DNA of 64,000 nucleotides from Pisolithus tinctorius (GCA_024663395.1 JANFAH010000001.1:6200001-6264000), one strand, 5' to 3'. Counted from the stretch's first letter, positions 22,112-37,351 are shown. Numbers and translations: made by a program. Notes: generated from the letters alone by a model not told the origin.

Positions 22112-25100
22112 ATGAGCCTTTGCGCACTCACCCATGCGACGAGGCTACCGCTTATTAGGTTTGGGTGTTTGAGTCTCTCTACTCTATCTCCCGGTCAGAG
22201 GCTAGATCCGAAGGCGTTCTCCAAGACTCTCCTTCTCCCCAAGACCTCATTTCCGCTCTGGCCAGACCCCTCGAAAACAGAGCTTCCGTTTCGGAAGAAG
22301 ACATGTGATGACCTCTACCGTTGGCAGGCACGTATTCCTTTGAATGTTCCTCCCATTCCGCTGACGTCCACTCCGAACAGGTACGACACGGCCGTGGTCC
22401 ACTCTTCGTGTTACACGATGGCCCTCCATATGCCAACGGTCATCTCCACATTGGTGCGACTTACCACCTTAGTGTACAGCACGTAATTGATAGACTCTTT
22501 GTTAGGACACGCCTTGAACAAGATACTGAAGGATATCATTAACCGATACCATGTTTCTATTGGTGATCGTGTCCAGTCAGTATTCTTACCTCCGCGCGTT
22601 GTCCTTATTTCTAATTTGTGTTAAGTTACGTCCCCGGGTGGGATTGTCATGGCCTTCCGATTGAAAATAAAGCTTTGCAGGACCTCAAGGTACGTTTCAC
22701 TCACTACAGGCTCGCATGTTCAATATATGAACCATGTAGGGAGATCCACACACACTCGCTCCTGATACAATTCGCAACGCTGCTAGAGCAACCGCTGAAC
22801 GCGAGATGTTAACGCAACAAGAGGAATTCAAGCAATTTGGCATAATGGCAGAATGGAGTCCAGAATCTACCTATCGTACCCTTGGTAAGTGCGAAAGGAG
22901 AGATTGGCACTGGGTAGCACCGGTCCTAATCACTGTGTTAGACCATGCATATGAGATGCGTCAATTGCGAGTCTTTCAACAGATGGTTTCCAAGGGTAAA
23001 TTACCTGCACCTCGGTTACATCTCCACAACTAATTGTGACTACCTCTACAGGTCTCATATACAGGCACTACCGTCCGGTGTATTACTCCCCTTCATCACG
23101 TTCCGCACTAGCAGAAGCAGAATTGGTGTATAAGGATGACCACGTATCCCATGCAGTTTATGTCTCATTCACGGTGGATGCTATGGGTGATCTACCTAGT
23201 TTGGCAGGGAGGTTGGCACCCTCGAATACGAGGGAGGAGGTGATGGGAGAGCTGCGACGGGGAATGGTAAAGTTCCTGGTGTGGACAACTACGCCGTGGA
23301 CTCTCACAGCAAATATGGTAGGTTTCTGCCCTGCAGACTGCTAGCACGCTGGATCGTGACATTTTGATAGGGAATTGCCGTACACTCTGATCTCACATAT
23401 GTCGTTGCCCGTAGTCAGCGTCACCGCGGTCTGTTCATCCTTGCAAAGGAGAGATTAGCGGCACTTGAACGTATCCTTGGATCTTACAGTGAAATCAAGG
23501 TTATATCTGAGATACCAGGCAGCCAACTTGTCGGGCTCAGATATCGCGGCATATTTTCATTACCGTCTGCTCGTGATGCTGTTTCAGTATGTTCTAATCC
23601 TGGTTCTCCACATCGGCACTCTCTCCAAGTTATCTCCGCTGCACATGTGACACCGGACACAGGAACTGGCCTAGTTCACTGTGCACCAGCACACGGTGCG
23701 GATGATTACCAAGTATTCCGTGCGCAAGGCCTGCTTGATTCTGGACTGTTATGTCATGTTGACGGGGAGGGTAAGTTCTCTAGTAACGTCAAGGATATCG
23801 TATCTGGGATCGAGGGAAGCGAAGATCTAGTGGGTCTCGAGGTGCTGAAAGGTGGATCTAAGGCGATTGTTGCATTGCTAGAACGCACCGGATCGCTATT
23901 GTCCGTCGAGAGATTCCGTCACAGATACCCCTACGATTGGAAGACCAACGAGCCAGTTATCGTAACGTGAGTATCAACTTGCTTTTCCTAAGTGTAATTC
24001 CCGAATTGTTGCACAGGGCAACTTCGCAGTGGTTCGCAAACTTGGACGATATCAAGGAGGATGCTTTGGCTGCTCTCGACAACGTCGCTTTTTACCCACC
24101 AAGTTGTACGTTGACTTATTGCTGTGTCTTTACCAATTCGCTTACGTGCTATGTAGCTCAAAACCGCCTCACCTCTTTCGTTCGCTCTCGTTCTGAATGG
24201 TGCATCTCTCGACAACGTGTATGGGGAGTTCCGATTCCGGCTCTGCATCACATGCCGAGCGGTGCTTCAATTCTCACAGCATCGTCCCTTACCCATATCC
24301 TTGATGTCCTGGACCGTAAGGGTGTGGGCTATTGGTGGGATGGACCCGTCTCCGAGTTTGTGAGCCCTGAATTAGTTGAACAATATGGCGGGGAGGTCAG
24401 TGGGCGGACGTGGCGCAAGAGCACTGACACCATGGATGTCTGGTTCGATAGCGGAACAAGCTGGACTATGCTTCCGTTCGGAGAAGAGCATGAGAGGACG
24501 CACCGTGCGGATGTGTGCCTTGAGGGGTCCGACCAACACCGAGGGTGGTTCCAGAGCCAGCTGTTGACTGCTGTAGGTATCAGCAACGCCAGCAGAGAAA
24601 AGGCAGCAAGTCCGTATGGGACGCTGATAACACATGGGATGGTACTCGATGAGAGCGGGCGAAAGATGAGCAAGTCCCTGGGGAACGTGATCAGTCCCTT
24701 GACAGTTATCAATGGCGGGGTGGTGCGCATCATGCTCTCATCAGAACTCTCAATTTAGGAACACTCATGCAAAAGCTTGCAGGACAAGAAGCAACCCGCG
24801 TTTGGTACGGACGTCCTCCGGCTGTGGGCAGCGACGGTCGAGTATTGGCGAGACATGTCCATCGGTCCAACAGTACTCGCGCAGACCGCTGAATCGATGA
24901 GGAAGATCCGCAACTCAGCGAGGTTCATACTCGGGAATATTGGTGCAACAAAGCAAAAAATGAGGGATCAAGGGTTGGAAACCCTTCCTCCCATCGCAAA
25001 GGAGAATCTTGGCTTGGTATGTGTCTGCTTTTCCTTGCTAATATCGCAATTGGCTGCATGGTTTTGGCCATTCACACGCAGGCCGAGCGGTACGTTATGA

Positions 25101-26170
25101 ACGAACTATACAAGTTGGAACAAACTGCCCTTCAGGGGTACGCGACGTACAACTTTCCGCGAGGTACGCCACTTGAAAGGTCTTCGACACATTCTCATTA
25201 TTTTTCTCTGGTGTAGTGATGACTGCATTGGTGAACTTTGCTAATATTACACTCTCGTCACTCTATTTCGATATTACAAAGGACGTGCTGTATGCCAACG
25301 ATGTCTGTAGTGTCGAAAGGCGCGCCGTTGTCGATACCTTGGAGAGGGTAAGTCCCGTTCTTTGTAACGGAAGGTGGTGCGCGCTAACGCAGATCTAGAT
25401 CCTGCGGACTATGACATCCGTGTTGGCCCCTGTGCTTCCACACTTGGCGGAGGAAATTCACGGCCAACATGCAGAGGATGCACGATTGTCATTCTTCACT
25501 CAGAAATGGACTCCATTGGTGAGACATGCTCAACGATACTGTTGGTCAGGCTGACGGAATGGGGGTGGAAACAGAGCGCCGAATGGAGTGATTGTCTGGC
25601 AGAAAAGGATATGGAAAGCCTGTTGGGAGTCCGCAGTGTCGTGTTGACGCTCCTTGAAAGAGCGCGTGGTGACAAGTATGTTGTTGCTAAGCGGGTCCTA
25701 ACAGCAAAAGGAACTGAAAAAATGATATGTAGAAATCTCAAGAGTGCCCTAGAAGCTAAGGTCACCATTACTCTGCCCTCTGATACGAACACCGAACTAG
25801 TCCAGTTGCTGAAGCGAGAAGGTATGTGGTTGGCACGATATTTCTGCTGCCTGAAGTTGATAATCATCGTCAGCGTCTTTCTTGAAGACGTTGTTTATCG
25901 TCTCTGATGTCGAGTTGCTAGATGCTGGCAGCTGCGGCCCTGCCTCTGCATTATGGTCATATAGTGAAACCATGAAAATTCCCGGTATGTTGTAACCAGT
26001 GAAATCCCCTCATTATCGTCATCTGATGCGGGGGACTAGGAACACCAGATGCAGCACTCATCGTCCAAGTTGTACCCGCCACGTTGGGTAAATGTCCTCG
26101 GTGCTGGACGTATACTCGACCCGAACATAAGGAACTGTGCGCCCGCTGTCAGGACGTTGTCAAGCTCTGA
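22112..26170 (+). CDS. ISM1: Isoleucyl-tRNA synthetase, mitochondrial type
   Basis: Class I aminoacyl-tRNA synthetase that charges tRNA-Ile with isoleucine, here the organellar form. It starts [18 protein letters not shown], a basic hydrophobic leader suited to mitochondrial import. It then reads [33 protein letters not shown] (HIGH motif, split by an intron near 22451), [27 protein letters not shown] of the editing domain (near 23280), [54 protein letters not shown] (KMSKS, near 24660), the anticodon-binding part and a C-terminal zinc knuckle [20 protein letters not shown], with the stop at 26168-26170. About a dozen short introns. All signature motifs are present, so it should be functional. 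The C-terminal zinc finger is a feature of bacterial and organellar-type enzymes. Confidence 0.93.
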
Positions 26171-26499
26171 AGAGAGCGACTTGAAAGTACCTATAATATT
26201 GTGTACAGTAACTCCTAATACACCTGCGCTGTAATCGCTGCTCCGCAAACATCCATCTACCACTTTCCGCGACCATGCGCGTGACGCCGGTAACCTTGAA
26301 AACGACAAATCTTGTTAGATACGGTATACTCAAGCGCGTTGGAAGTAGCCCAACGATAGGCGTATCATTGAGGCTCGGAGTACCAGCCAAATATGTCCAC
26401 CGACGTCAGCAATTCCAAGAAAGTTCGTCAATCCTGGCTCACGGTTGACCAGACTACGATTGTCAGTGGTACAATTACCGAACCTTATCATCGGCAACG

Positions 26500-27466
26500 A
26501 TGGCAAAGAAAGCGCTTGTTCTTGTCGCGGATGGCACAGAGGAGATGGAGTTGTCAGTTTGCCTTTCGCGTCGCCCCTATGGATGGACTGATCTTCTCGC
26601 AGCACAATCACTTATGACACACTTGTCCGCGCAGGCGTAGAATGTACGTCTGCGAATGTTCAGTCCGGTGGATCTCCGTACGGGACAGTTGGTACGAGCC
26701 CTGCGTTGGTGGTGTGCTCGCGAGGCATCAAGATTCTCCCCGATACTACATTGCAGCCCCTCGAGGCTGGGCCGGTATGGAAGAGCTCATACGATCACGT
26801 AGAATATCCTAAAGGCACTTAGGACAAGTACGATGCCCTCGTTATCCCTGGCGGACTCAAAGGTTCTGAGACGCTCTCTCAGTCGACGGAGGTGCAGACC
26901 CTTGTAAGGGAATATTTCAACGCAGGAAAGATCGTTGCCATGATCTGTGCTGGTGAGTCTTCCTGGCCTGCGTTCCTATACTGAACTCAAGTCCGCTTGA
27001 TATCATAATAGGTACTCTGGCTGCCAAGACGGCAGGCCTGCCCCATCAACCGGTGACGTCGCACCCGGTCGTGCAGGACGTTTTGACTCAGGGTGAGTAG
27101 TACCTTTACGGAGGTTTTCGTTCGTTCAGCAGAGTGGTGCAGCGTTCAAGTACGAAGAAGGTTCCGTTGTTGTTTCGGACAAGGTGGAGGGTAAGGGAAC
27201 TCTGGTGACTAGGTACGTGTACATTTCATGTCGGGCAAAGCTACGCGTCCACGGCTGAGATCGCATTGTCTCCGTCCAGCCGAGGCCCAGGTGAGTTGTC
27301 GTGACATATCTACGAGCCGTGTGGGGTGAACGACTCATCGTGGACGATGGCAGGTACTGCGTTCCCGTTTGCGTTCAAGTTGGTCGAGCTGTTGTGCGGG
27401 AAGGAAAAGAGCGACGAGGTTCTGGGACCGATGATGTTTCCTCCGTCTGTCCCGTACCCGTACTGA
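26500..27466 (+). CDS. DJ-1/PfpI family protein
   Basis: Starts MAKKALVLVADGTEEMEF at 26500. Five exons: a first short one, TITYDTLVRAGVECTSANVQ, PLEAGP joined to DKYDALVIPGGLKGSETL, AGKIVAMICAGTLAAK, and the end RGPGTAFPFAFKLVELLCG with the stop at 27464-27466. The Glu of GTEEME and the nucleophilic-elbow Cys of MICAG match the catalytic or redox Glu and Cys of DJ-1, and GTAFPFA matches its conserved C-terminal GPGT motif. Family members act as glyoxalase/deglycase-like or redox-stress proteins in cytosol and mitochondria. The gene begins 330 bp after the tRNA synthetase stop on the same strand. Which DJ-1 subfamily activity applies cannot be read from sequence alone. Confidence 0.92.
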
Positions 27467-27824
27467 CCGTTGAGTTTACGATGGTGAATGGTGATCAAAT
27501 CGTGTACTACCACCGTGTCTGTAGTTTTGTAGTAGCAGTCTGGTTTACGTGTATCCTCGTCGTCAGTTTGACAGCAATTTTTCGTCTGTTTTCAACCAGC
27601 ATCTAGTAGGACGTCGCATGCGAGCTGTTCGGCACGCCGTGCGACGCATCCATGGACTACATTCGCGGTCAACAAGGGTGGTGGTCCTCCAGCGACGCGC
27701 TGGCTTGAATCTGACAGCACATTTCGGGAACAAGTCATATCCAAACCTTGTCAGAGCACTACACAACTTGAGTCGGTCCATCAAACCTGCTACATCGTCC
27801 TACAACCCAACTCCCAGCAGCAGG

Positions 27825-30538
<2,714 letters not shown>

Positions 30539-31056
30539 ACGAATATCCGATGGCTATTAAAACTCCCTGTTGTCCGGGAAACGTTTCTTATGTCTTTATA
30601 AATTGGAACTTCTTGTGTGAGCCAGCGGCGGAGCTTCGATTCCGGCAATATAACCCCGTGGGGGCGCGGCAATGTTTTGCCAGTTATGGTAAGTTCGTAT
30701 GGGACGCGAGCATTTCTCGTGAACCGTACGTGGGTTCGATGGGCGACGTGCCAGCGTGTAAATACCTTGCTGGGACGGGTAATGTCCGGTATTACCAACA
30801 GCGGGAATAGATCCGAGCGCTCGCGGCGACGAGGGGGATAATAAGGGACCCATATGATCCTGTCACATCCCCATGTGCTTCCCCCCCTCTGGAGGGAATG
30901 AGGAGTCCAATCATATGACTGATCCCCTCTGGTATCAACCCCTCAACGACACCTATAAGAGCGAGAATTTCTCTGCTAGCTTGCCTCGGTGACTCTTCTT
31001 CCACTGACCATCACCATCACCTCCCTCCAACTTGAAGAGTCCACAGTCGCTTCATC
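30539..31056. promoter_or_regulatory. Intergenic region with sugar-transporter promoter
   Basis: No gene is seen. A TATAAG box at 30954-30959 lies about 100 bp upstream of the transporter ATG. CTGGAG (about 30892) fits the loose SYGGRG binding consensus of fungal Mig1/CreA repressors, and the string CCCCTCTGG occurs twice, at about 30887 and 30924. C/T-rich tracts just before the ATG are typical of fungal promoters. Confidence 0.35.
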
Positions 31057-32972
31057 ATGAGTGTAAGTGTCTCCCACATCGACTTACACGTCCTCTCATC
31101 TACTTGCACACAGTACAACAAGCGGATTGCCGCAAACCCCGTGCGTCCACAATTTCTTCTTCTTTGCACCCCCCGTCTCACCCTGCCTAGTATATTGTAG
31201 GGACGTTCGCATGTATTGGAGGGGGGTTATTCGGATTAGACATCTCGTCTATGTCCGGCGTCTTGAGTGCAAGTAGTCCCATGCTGTCTATTTTCCTCTC
31301 AAATCTGAAAACGTGGTCCAGAACCCCGCATACCTCAAGACCTTTCACAACGTAGGCCACTCTGCTACTTCTCCTTCCCCTGTGTTTAACCCCTTTCCAT
31401 CACTACTAGCCCGGTTCAAATGCGCAGGGTGCTATCGTAGCAGCCATGCCGGCTGGTTCTCTTCTCGGTGCACTCCTGGTTACAAAACTTGCCGACTCGC
31501 TGGGCCGCAAGAAGACCATCATCCTAGCCAGTCTTATCTGGGTTATCGGTGCTATACTGCAATGTGCTTCAGTGGTATGTTGTTCATTCACCATGAGGTC
31601 GATTGTCTTCTTAGTGTACCTATCAATCAGGACCGTGGTATGCTCGTGGTTGGCCGTATCATCGCTGGTATCTCCGTCGGTATCTCCTCCGCCATCGTAC
31701 CGGTCTACCAATCAGAGATCACCGCTCCCGCCATCCGTGGTCGTCTGGTTTCCTTCCAGCAGTGGTCGATCACTTGGGGAATCCTGTTGCAATACTTTGT
31801 CCAGTTTGGATGCTCCTACATCAATGGCACTGCCTCGTTCCGTATCCCGTGGGGGCTCCAAATGATACCTGCCATAATTCTTGGCATCGGCATGACATGG
31901 TTCCCCGAATCACCACGTTGGTTGGTGGATCACGACAGGTGAACCCCCCCGTATGCGCTCTAGTCCAGAACGTTGCTGACTCGTGTTCATAGGGAACAAG
32001 AAGCATTGCAGATTCTCGCCGATCTCCACGGTGGTGGAAATAAACAGGACGAACTTGTCGTTCTCGAATTTGAAGAAATCAAGCAACAGGTATACTTTGA
32101 ACGGAACGAGGGTGCCAAGTCCTACATGGACCTCTTCAAACCTGGTGTCTTCCGTCGTGTTATCCTCGGTTGTTCTCTTCAGATGTGGTCCCAGCTGTCC
32201 GGCATGAATGTCATGATGTATTACATCATCTACGTCTTCCAGGGCGCTGGTTTGACCGGTCGTCGTGGCAACCTGATCGCCGACTCCGTGCAATACATTC
32301 TCAATGTACTCTTCACAGGTTAGTCGTTCTTGAAATTAATGCCAGTTTGTGATCGTGGCTGATGGGCACGTAGTCCCCGCTATCTGGTATATCGACAAGT
32401 GGGGCCGCCGCTGGATGCTAATTCTTGGATCGTTCTTTATGGGCGTTTTCCTTTCCCTCGTCGGTGGTCTCCAAGGCGGATTCGGCGAATGGGGGAATGT
32501 CGATGGTTCGTCTGTGTGGGTCATCAATAACCATCCAGCCGTCACGAGGGCTATCATCGTCTGCTCGTATTTGTTTGTATGCTCTTTCGCGATCACGATG
32601 GGCCCGGCGTCGTGGACGTATCCTGCGGAGATCTTCCCGATGCGCGTGCGTGGTAAGGCCGTCTCGATCTCCACGGCGACCAACTGGTTGTTCAACTTTG
32701 CCCTCGCATGGGCAGTCCCACCGGCACTGAGCTCCATTGCATGGAAGACATACTTTATCTTTGCCGCATTCAACTTTGCTGCCACAATCCACTTCACTTT
32801 CTGCTTCCCGGAGACGGCACAACGTACCCTGGAAGAAATCGAGGAGGTATTCGCACAAGGACATGCATTCGCCGCCTGGAAGATCAAAAGAAATGTTGGA
32901 AGGAAGAACTTGCACGAAGTTCTTGCCGAAAAGGGTGATAGGCACTCGCTGCAGGCCAAGGAGAGTGCTTGA
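31057..32972 (+). CDS. MFS sugar (hexose-type) transporter
   Basis: A 12-helix major facilitator of the sugar porter family, moving hexoses or related sugars across the plasma membrane. The first exon is only ATG AGT, followed by YNKRIAANP and IVGTFACIGGGLFGLDISSM. Signatures: GAIVAAMPAGSLLGALLVTK, DSLGRKKTII (the D-x-x-GRRK loop 2-3 motif), DRGMLVVGRIIAGISVG, VPVYQSEITAPAIRGRLVS (PxYxxEI-xxxxRG), FPESPRWLV (PESPR), CSLQMWSQLSGMNVMMYYI (QQxxGxN-like), DKWGRRWML and the C-terminal PETAQRTLEEIEEVF (PETxGxxLEEI). Seven or more short introns. The substrate cannot be named. A QxSGMN instead of QLTGIN in helix 7 is common among fungal polyol and hexose carriers. Confidence 0.93.
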
Positions 32973-34345
32973 TGAATACTTTCCTGTCTTTTTTTTTCCG
33001 CGACCTGAATAGTGTATTTTTGTTTTTTCTATTGAATCTAGCTGGTGTAATGCGACAAGTACATTCCCGCGTGAGGCGGACGCACTTTCGGCTGACCGTC
33101 TTTCTGCATAAGGTTCTTCAGGAACAAATCTCATGTAGAGACCCGCTACCATGATCAGAAATTTCAACGGCGCCGGCCCGTAATGCTAGGAACGAATGCA
33201 GGGACTTGTAGTAGGCACGGACAAGAAATCACCAAAATGAGTTTGCACCGACCATATGAGTTGTGACTGTATTTGTACCGTTGGATAACGGTCCCATCAT
33301 CACAAGCATATGGACCCACGATGGGTATCTCACTTCACGGCGACAAATTGAATTGCCTATCAGTAACGCTCTGATCACAAGCCAATTGCGAAGTCGCCGT
33401 ATGGTAATGTATCCAAGAGACTCGTTTACCTTGAACTGCGCCAGCAACGTTTAACTGCGGAAGGTCTTCACCAACCCGTTTCTGGAGTATCCGATAGATG
33501 AAAGTGACTTAACCATCCAGATTTCGAGATCCGTAAGGCCTTCAAATCTCTTCTGTAGTAGTGCATCTTGTGTGCGTTTTGGGAGAATCTCTCTTCGTCA
33601 TCACGGAAAATCTGACGCTTTGCAAGTCGGACGGTATCACCACACATGCTGCAGCAGTGCTGCTTTCATACGCCCGTTGGATCTTCGTGTAGCTGGTAAA
33701 AACATTTTCCTTTTCCCGGTTTGATGCGAGTAGAACGCGTATGATATTCACTAACGAATCACTCACTTACTGTGAAGTGACCAAGGATATCATTGGCACA
33801 ACAGGAGCCGCGCATCGAGGATCAATACTGAGAACGCCGTCGGGTAATGCTCAAGAGGGCGACAGGAAACTTGCATTTTTTACACGGTGATGAGTCAGTG
33901 TGGTAAATCAGAGAGCTATTGATTGTAGTGTACGAACGTCGAGATGGGCTAAGGGGTGGCCCTTGACGCCCCCAGGCAAGAATACATACATAGGTGAAGT
34001 AGCAGTTCACAGATAGCTGGCTCGGCGGGCACTTCTGTGGAGAGGTAGAAACTAGTCGAGCAAGCTGATATGTGCGGTAGAGTAGTAAACCTGTGATCTG
34101 ATTGGATGAGCGGTACACGCGTATGTCGCCTGACAGCCACCTACATACACGCCAAGATCGACGGTAGAGTGTATATTCCCCTCATACATGCTCAAGAACT
34201 GGCATATCTCTCTGCTATTACTAGACGTCTTTCTTTTGGATCCTTGAGTCGGGTCTCAAGACATTCTCTGTGTCTAAAAAAGTATTTGCAGATTGTAATA
34301 TCCAAGGTATTGCACCAACCACGGAAACCAAAGATTCTAGAGACG
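32973..34345. other. Intergenic region, no gene recognised
   Basis: A T-rich 3' flank follows the transporter (33000-33035). The remaining 1.3 kb shows only short open frames on both strands without family resemblance. The frame of the next gene is open upstream to 34106, so additional 5' coding sequence or a 5' leader may lie in the last 240 bases. Confidence 0.4.
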
Positions 34346-36517
34346 ATGCGTGACATGCAAGCTGAGCAGTCCACATCTGCATCCCCGCCCACCGGACAAT
34401 CGTCGATATGGCACGCGATCCGTCCATGGACACCCCACTTGACGCTTGCCGTCCGAGAGATTACGTCCGTGTCGGTGACATTCATCCTCTCTTCGGTTCT
34501 CGATACTCGCGTTTCCGCCGCCAATGCTACAGATGGAGCTGAGGCGGAGCAGACCCTCGACCAAGTATCATCATCTACATCTGGGTCTACATCCGTCGTC
34601 ACAGCCACCTCTTCCACTGCCGTCTCTCCTGGGGACTCCCATCGACCTGTCCTCGCAGACGTACTCACCCAAGAACTCAGCGTAGATGTGAATGGGTCTA
34701 GTTGGAAACACTTCATCCTGCACATGCCGGATGCCGCCGACGAAGCAATCGTGCTCATCTACGGCCTTCATCCTGGCAGGCAATACGATATTGACATTGC
34801 GCTCGTGGGCGGGGGCGTTGTTGGAAGGCGAATGGTCGTCACCAGTGACGGTGAGTTTGCCAGTTATATCTACGAGACGATTTTAAGGTTTGTTGCAGCT
34901 ACTGAATCGGGGGGTGTTGGGGAAAGAAGTGAGGAAAACAGTGCCATTTCTGTCGACTGGGATGTAAACGGTACAACAGAAGAGGTTACGACGACAGATA
35001 CGATAATGCCTCCTATGGTCGGTTCGCTCCCGATCTCAGAGACGACCTTTGCCCCTTCACCTGCTCCGTCATCCCCCGTATCCCACTCACCTTCCCCCAG
35101 CACGACGCCCACTCCGACGACCCTTGCACAGACCCACGAAGATCGACTCCGCACGCTTTCAAGTACACTTTCTGCGTTGAACGAAGAGCAAGCGACCCTT
35201 CAGTCTTTGCTTAAATCTACAAGGAGGGACGCACAAAAGACGTCCGCGACGCTGAGAAACGAGGTAGATATCCTACGGCGTGCATCAGAAAAGGCGATCG
35301 TCGCGGAGGGAAAGGCGAGGCAACGCGTCAGGGCGCTAGAGGATGCAGTCAAGAAGGCAAACGAAGGTAGGGAGGAGATCGAATGGGAGATCGAACAAAA
35401 TGAGAGCGCCACGCCTGCCGTAAGAGAAAGAGAGGCAAAGGCAGAGGAGGAACTGAAGAGGGTCAAGGCAGAGGCGGACGGAGTAAGACTCGAGAGGGAG
35501 AAAAAGGAAGAGGGCGAAAGGAGGCGGAAGGAGAGTATGAGGGCTGAGTCTGTCAGCTTGACACAGAGGACAGAGAGGTTGAACGTGAAAAGAGAAAGAC
35601 TGGAGGGGTCTATTATTCCGGACCTCGAAGCGCAGCTGGCGGAAATCGAGCGCAAGATTGAATTGGTGGAGATGGGAGGAAGGCAGCACCAAGCAGATGA
35701 AAGTTGGGATGGTGACACCAAAGGCAAGTCACAGCGGCGGAAGTCGCACCCGGGAACGATCGGACGTTCAAGGTCGAATACGACGCAGAAGCCCGCTCCT
35801 ACCACACAGGTTAATAGTCCACCCATCCAATTGCCTCGACACCTACCGCGGTCACAGTCGACGTATCATAAAGGTCTAGATGGTGGGCTACCTGGGCTGG
35901 CGTCCCCTCCAGGGTTCAGTTTTCAGAGCGGACTCAAACATACGCCTATTTCATCAACCCACACAACATCCGCCGTCCCTGTGAGTTCTGGGTTGGGCCA
36001 GTCGGGCAATTTGGTATTCAGTACATCCTCCTCGATGGCATCTTCGTTAGCACGGTCTACCGGTTCTGCAGTGCCATCCACTTTGTCCAGCAAAGCACCC
36101 CCTTTTGAACCAACGCGCAATCTGCGTGCATCCTTCCCACTACCTCATTCGACGACGAACGTGCTCTCTGGAAGTGCGTTCCCCTTCGGTACAGAACAAA
36201 ATTCATTTGGGCCTTTATCGTCTGCGACAGCCAACAAATACCAATTCGGCACGAATGGGTCTATGACAAACCTAAACGCTGGGACTTTCGTGGCTTCCCC
36301 CACCTCGCTAGTATTTTCAAGCAGTCCGTCAGGGGGCGGGACACTTCCAACGCCTATACAACGCCCGACCCATACTTCAGGGTCTACTTCCAGTTCCGGT
36401 TCTCAGAACCCGGCCTCTGTCACTGCGCAATTGCTAAGATTGGGGAGGCCTGCACCAGTGACGTTACCCAAGACGGCGAACGGAGAGAACAAGGCGCGGA
36501 CGTCGTCGAGCGGGTAG
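34346..36517 (+). CDS. Uncharacterised coiled-coil protein with an N-terminal globular domain
   Basis: One unbroken frame, either from the ATG at 34346 (724 residues) or from an in-frame ATG at 34106 (803 residues). I prefer 34346, MRDMQAEQSTS, because the upstream 80 codons look unlike protein. Layout from 34346: a low-complexity start with a short hydrophobic run, then a compact segment SSWKHFILHMPDAADEAIVL, YGLHPGRQYDIDIALV (residues about 115-165) that resembles a beta-sandwich edge. A Ser/Pro/Thr linker follows. Next comes a long charged heptad region (about 345-525; many R/E/K, for example EKAIVAEGKARQRVRALEDA) that should form a coiled coil. A Ser/Thr/Pro-rich disordered tail follows. 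I do not recognise a named family. The order suggests a scaffold protein. There are no introns, unlike its neighbours. Confidence 0.75.
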   Translation: MRDMQAEQSTSASPPTGQSSIWHAIRPWTPHLTLAVREITSVSVTFILSSVLDTRVSAANATDGAEAEQTLDQVSSSTSGSTSVVTATSSTAVSPGDSHRPVLADVLTQELSVDVNGSSWKHFILHMPDAADEAIVLIYGLHPGRQYDIDIALVGGGVVGRRMVVTSDGEFASYIYETILRFVAATESGGVGERSEENSAISVDWDVNGTTEEVTTTDTIMPPMVGSLPISETTFAPSPAPSSPVSHSPSPSTTPTPTTLAQTHEDRLRTLSSTLSALNEEQATLQSLLKSTRRDAQKTSATLRNEVDILRRASEKAIVAEGKARQRVRALEDAVKKANEGREEIEWEIEQNESATPAVREREAKAEEELKRVKAEADGVRLEREKKEEGERRRKESMRAESVSLTQRTERLNVKRERLEGSIIPDLEAQLAEIERKIELVEMGGRQHQADESWDGDTKGKSQRRKSHPGTIGRSRSNTTQKPAPTTQVNSPPIQLPRHLPRSQSTYHKGLDGGLPGLASPPGFSFQSGLKHTPISSTHTTSAVPVSSGLGQSGNLVFSTSSSMASSLARSTGSAVPSTLSSKAPPFEPTRNLRASFPLPHSTTNVLSGSAFPFGTEQNSFGPLSSATANKYQFGTNGSMTNLNAGTFVASPTSLVFSSSPSGGGTLPTPIQRPTHTSGSTSSSGSQNPASVTAQLLRLGRPAPVTLPKTANGENKARTSSSG

Positions 36518-36672
36518 TTGAATCTAGCATACATAATTTGATGTTAATTATTACAAGAAATTGCAATTACAACCAATGTTCCGCGTGGAACTTAGCATAT
36601 AAGTGTGGGGGCTAACTAGGCACGCAGTTACATGCTGGAAGTGAAGATGAATAATAGCTTGTGTGGCGTCAC

Positions 36673-37351
36673 CTATGACCTCGGAGGTTGGCGCTGCTGT
36701 GTATCCAGCCTGGCAAGCTGGTGTACTAGGTCGTCCACCGTGCCAACCTGACCATGGCCATTGTTAGCGCCATCCACAGATCGCCCAGCTGAGGGCTGCT
36801 GCTCCCTGGTCGCGTCGTTACCGGCACTGTTGGTGTCGGAGTTGACACGGACGGGCATTAGGACGGCGCCATTTCCCTCGAAGCCTGGTGCAACCCTCCT
36901 GAGCGCCTCGCGTTTTCTGCGCTGCCTCTCGTCGTCGCGCGCGCGGAGAAGAGCCTCTCGACGTGCTTCATGTGCTGCGATGGTGTTCCGCCGAGAAGAT
37001 TCAAGCGCGAGGACATGGGATTCTAGAGTGAATGGATAAACGAACTGGCAAGATTGATCACGGGGTCATTTCTTGGTAGTCAGGGTTGTTGTAACTCACG
37101 TATGGTGTCACACTGTCTGGAAGCGGGTGGATGTCAGGGGGTAGTTGGACCTGTGGATATTATTTAGGAGGGATTCCTGTGGTATGGGTGGGCTTACGGG
37201 TGGAGGGACCCGCAGAGCTGGTGATTTTATGAGCGGTACATTGGCTGCGGCGGCGTATTGGGATTGCATCGCTATCCAATGAGGCGATACTCCAGATTCA
37301 GGCGCTGGTCGATGGTTGAAGAAACTTGGAAGACTCACAAGGATCTGTCAT
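36673..37351 (-). CDS. Small conserved protein of unknown function
   Basis: Four short exons can be joined in frame on the minus strand: MTDP (start ATG at 37351), then PESGVSPHWIAMQSQYAAAA with SPALRVPPP, then VQLPPDIHPLPDSVTPY, then FVYPFTLESHVLALESSRR running to the stop at 36673. The junctions carry GT donors and AG acceptors with matching phase. The last exon has a helix rich in Arg and Ala (HEARREALLRARDDERQRRK) and a Gln/Asn-rich tail. The product is about 190 residues, with no signal peptide or membrane helix. The Pro-rich PPDIHPLPDSV and FVYPFTLE segments look conserved in type, but I cannot attach a family or a role. Confidence 0.6.

Noticed and set aside
24329..24733. 134-codon minus-strand frame
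   Set aside because: Shadow of the catalytic part of the isoleucyl-tRNA synthetase.
34192..34758. 188-codon minus-strand frame
   Set aside because: It is antisense to the large coiled-coil protein gene and reflects that gene's codon pattern.
35200..35826. 208-codon minus-strand frame rich in Ser and Leu
   Set aside because: Shadow of the charged coiled-coil region on the other strand.
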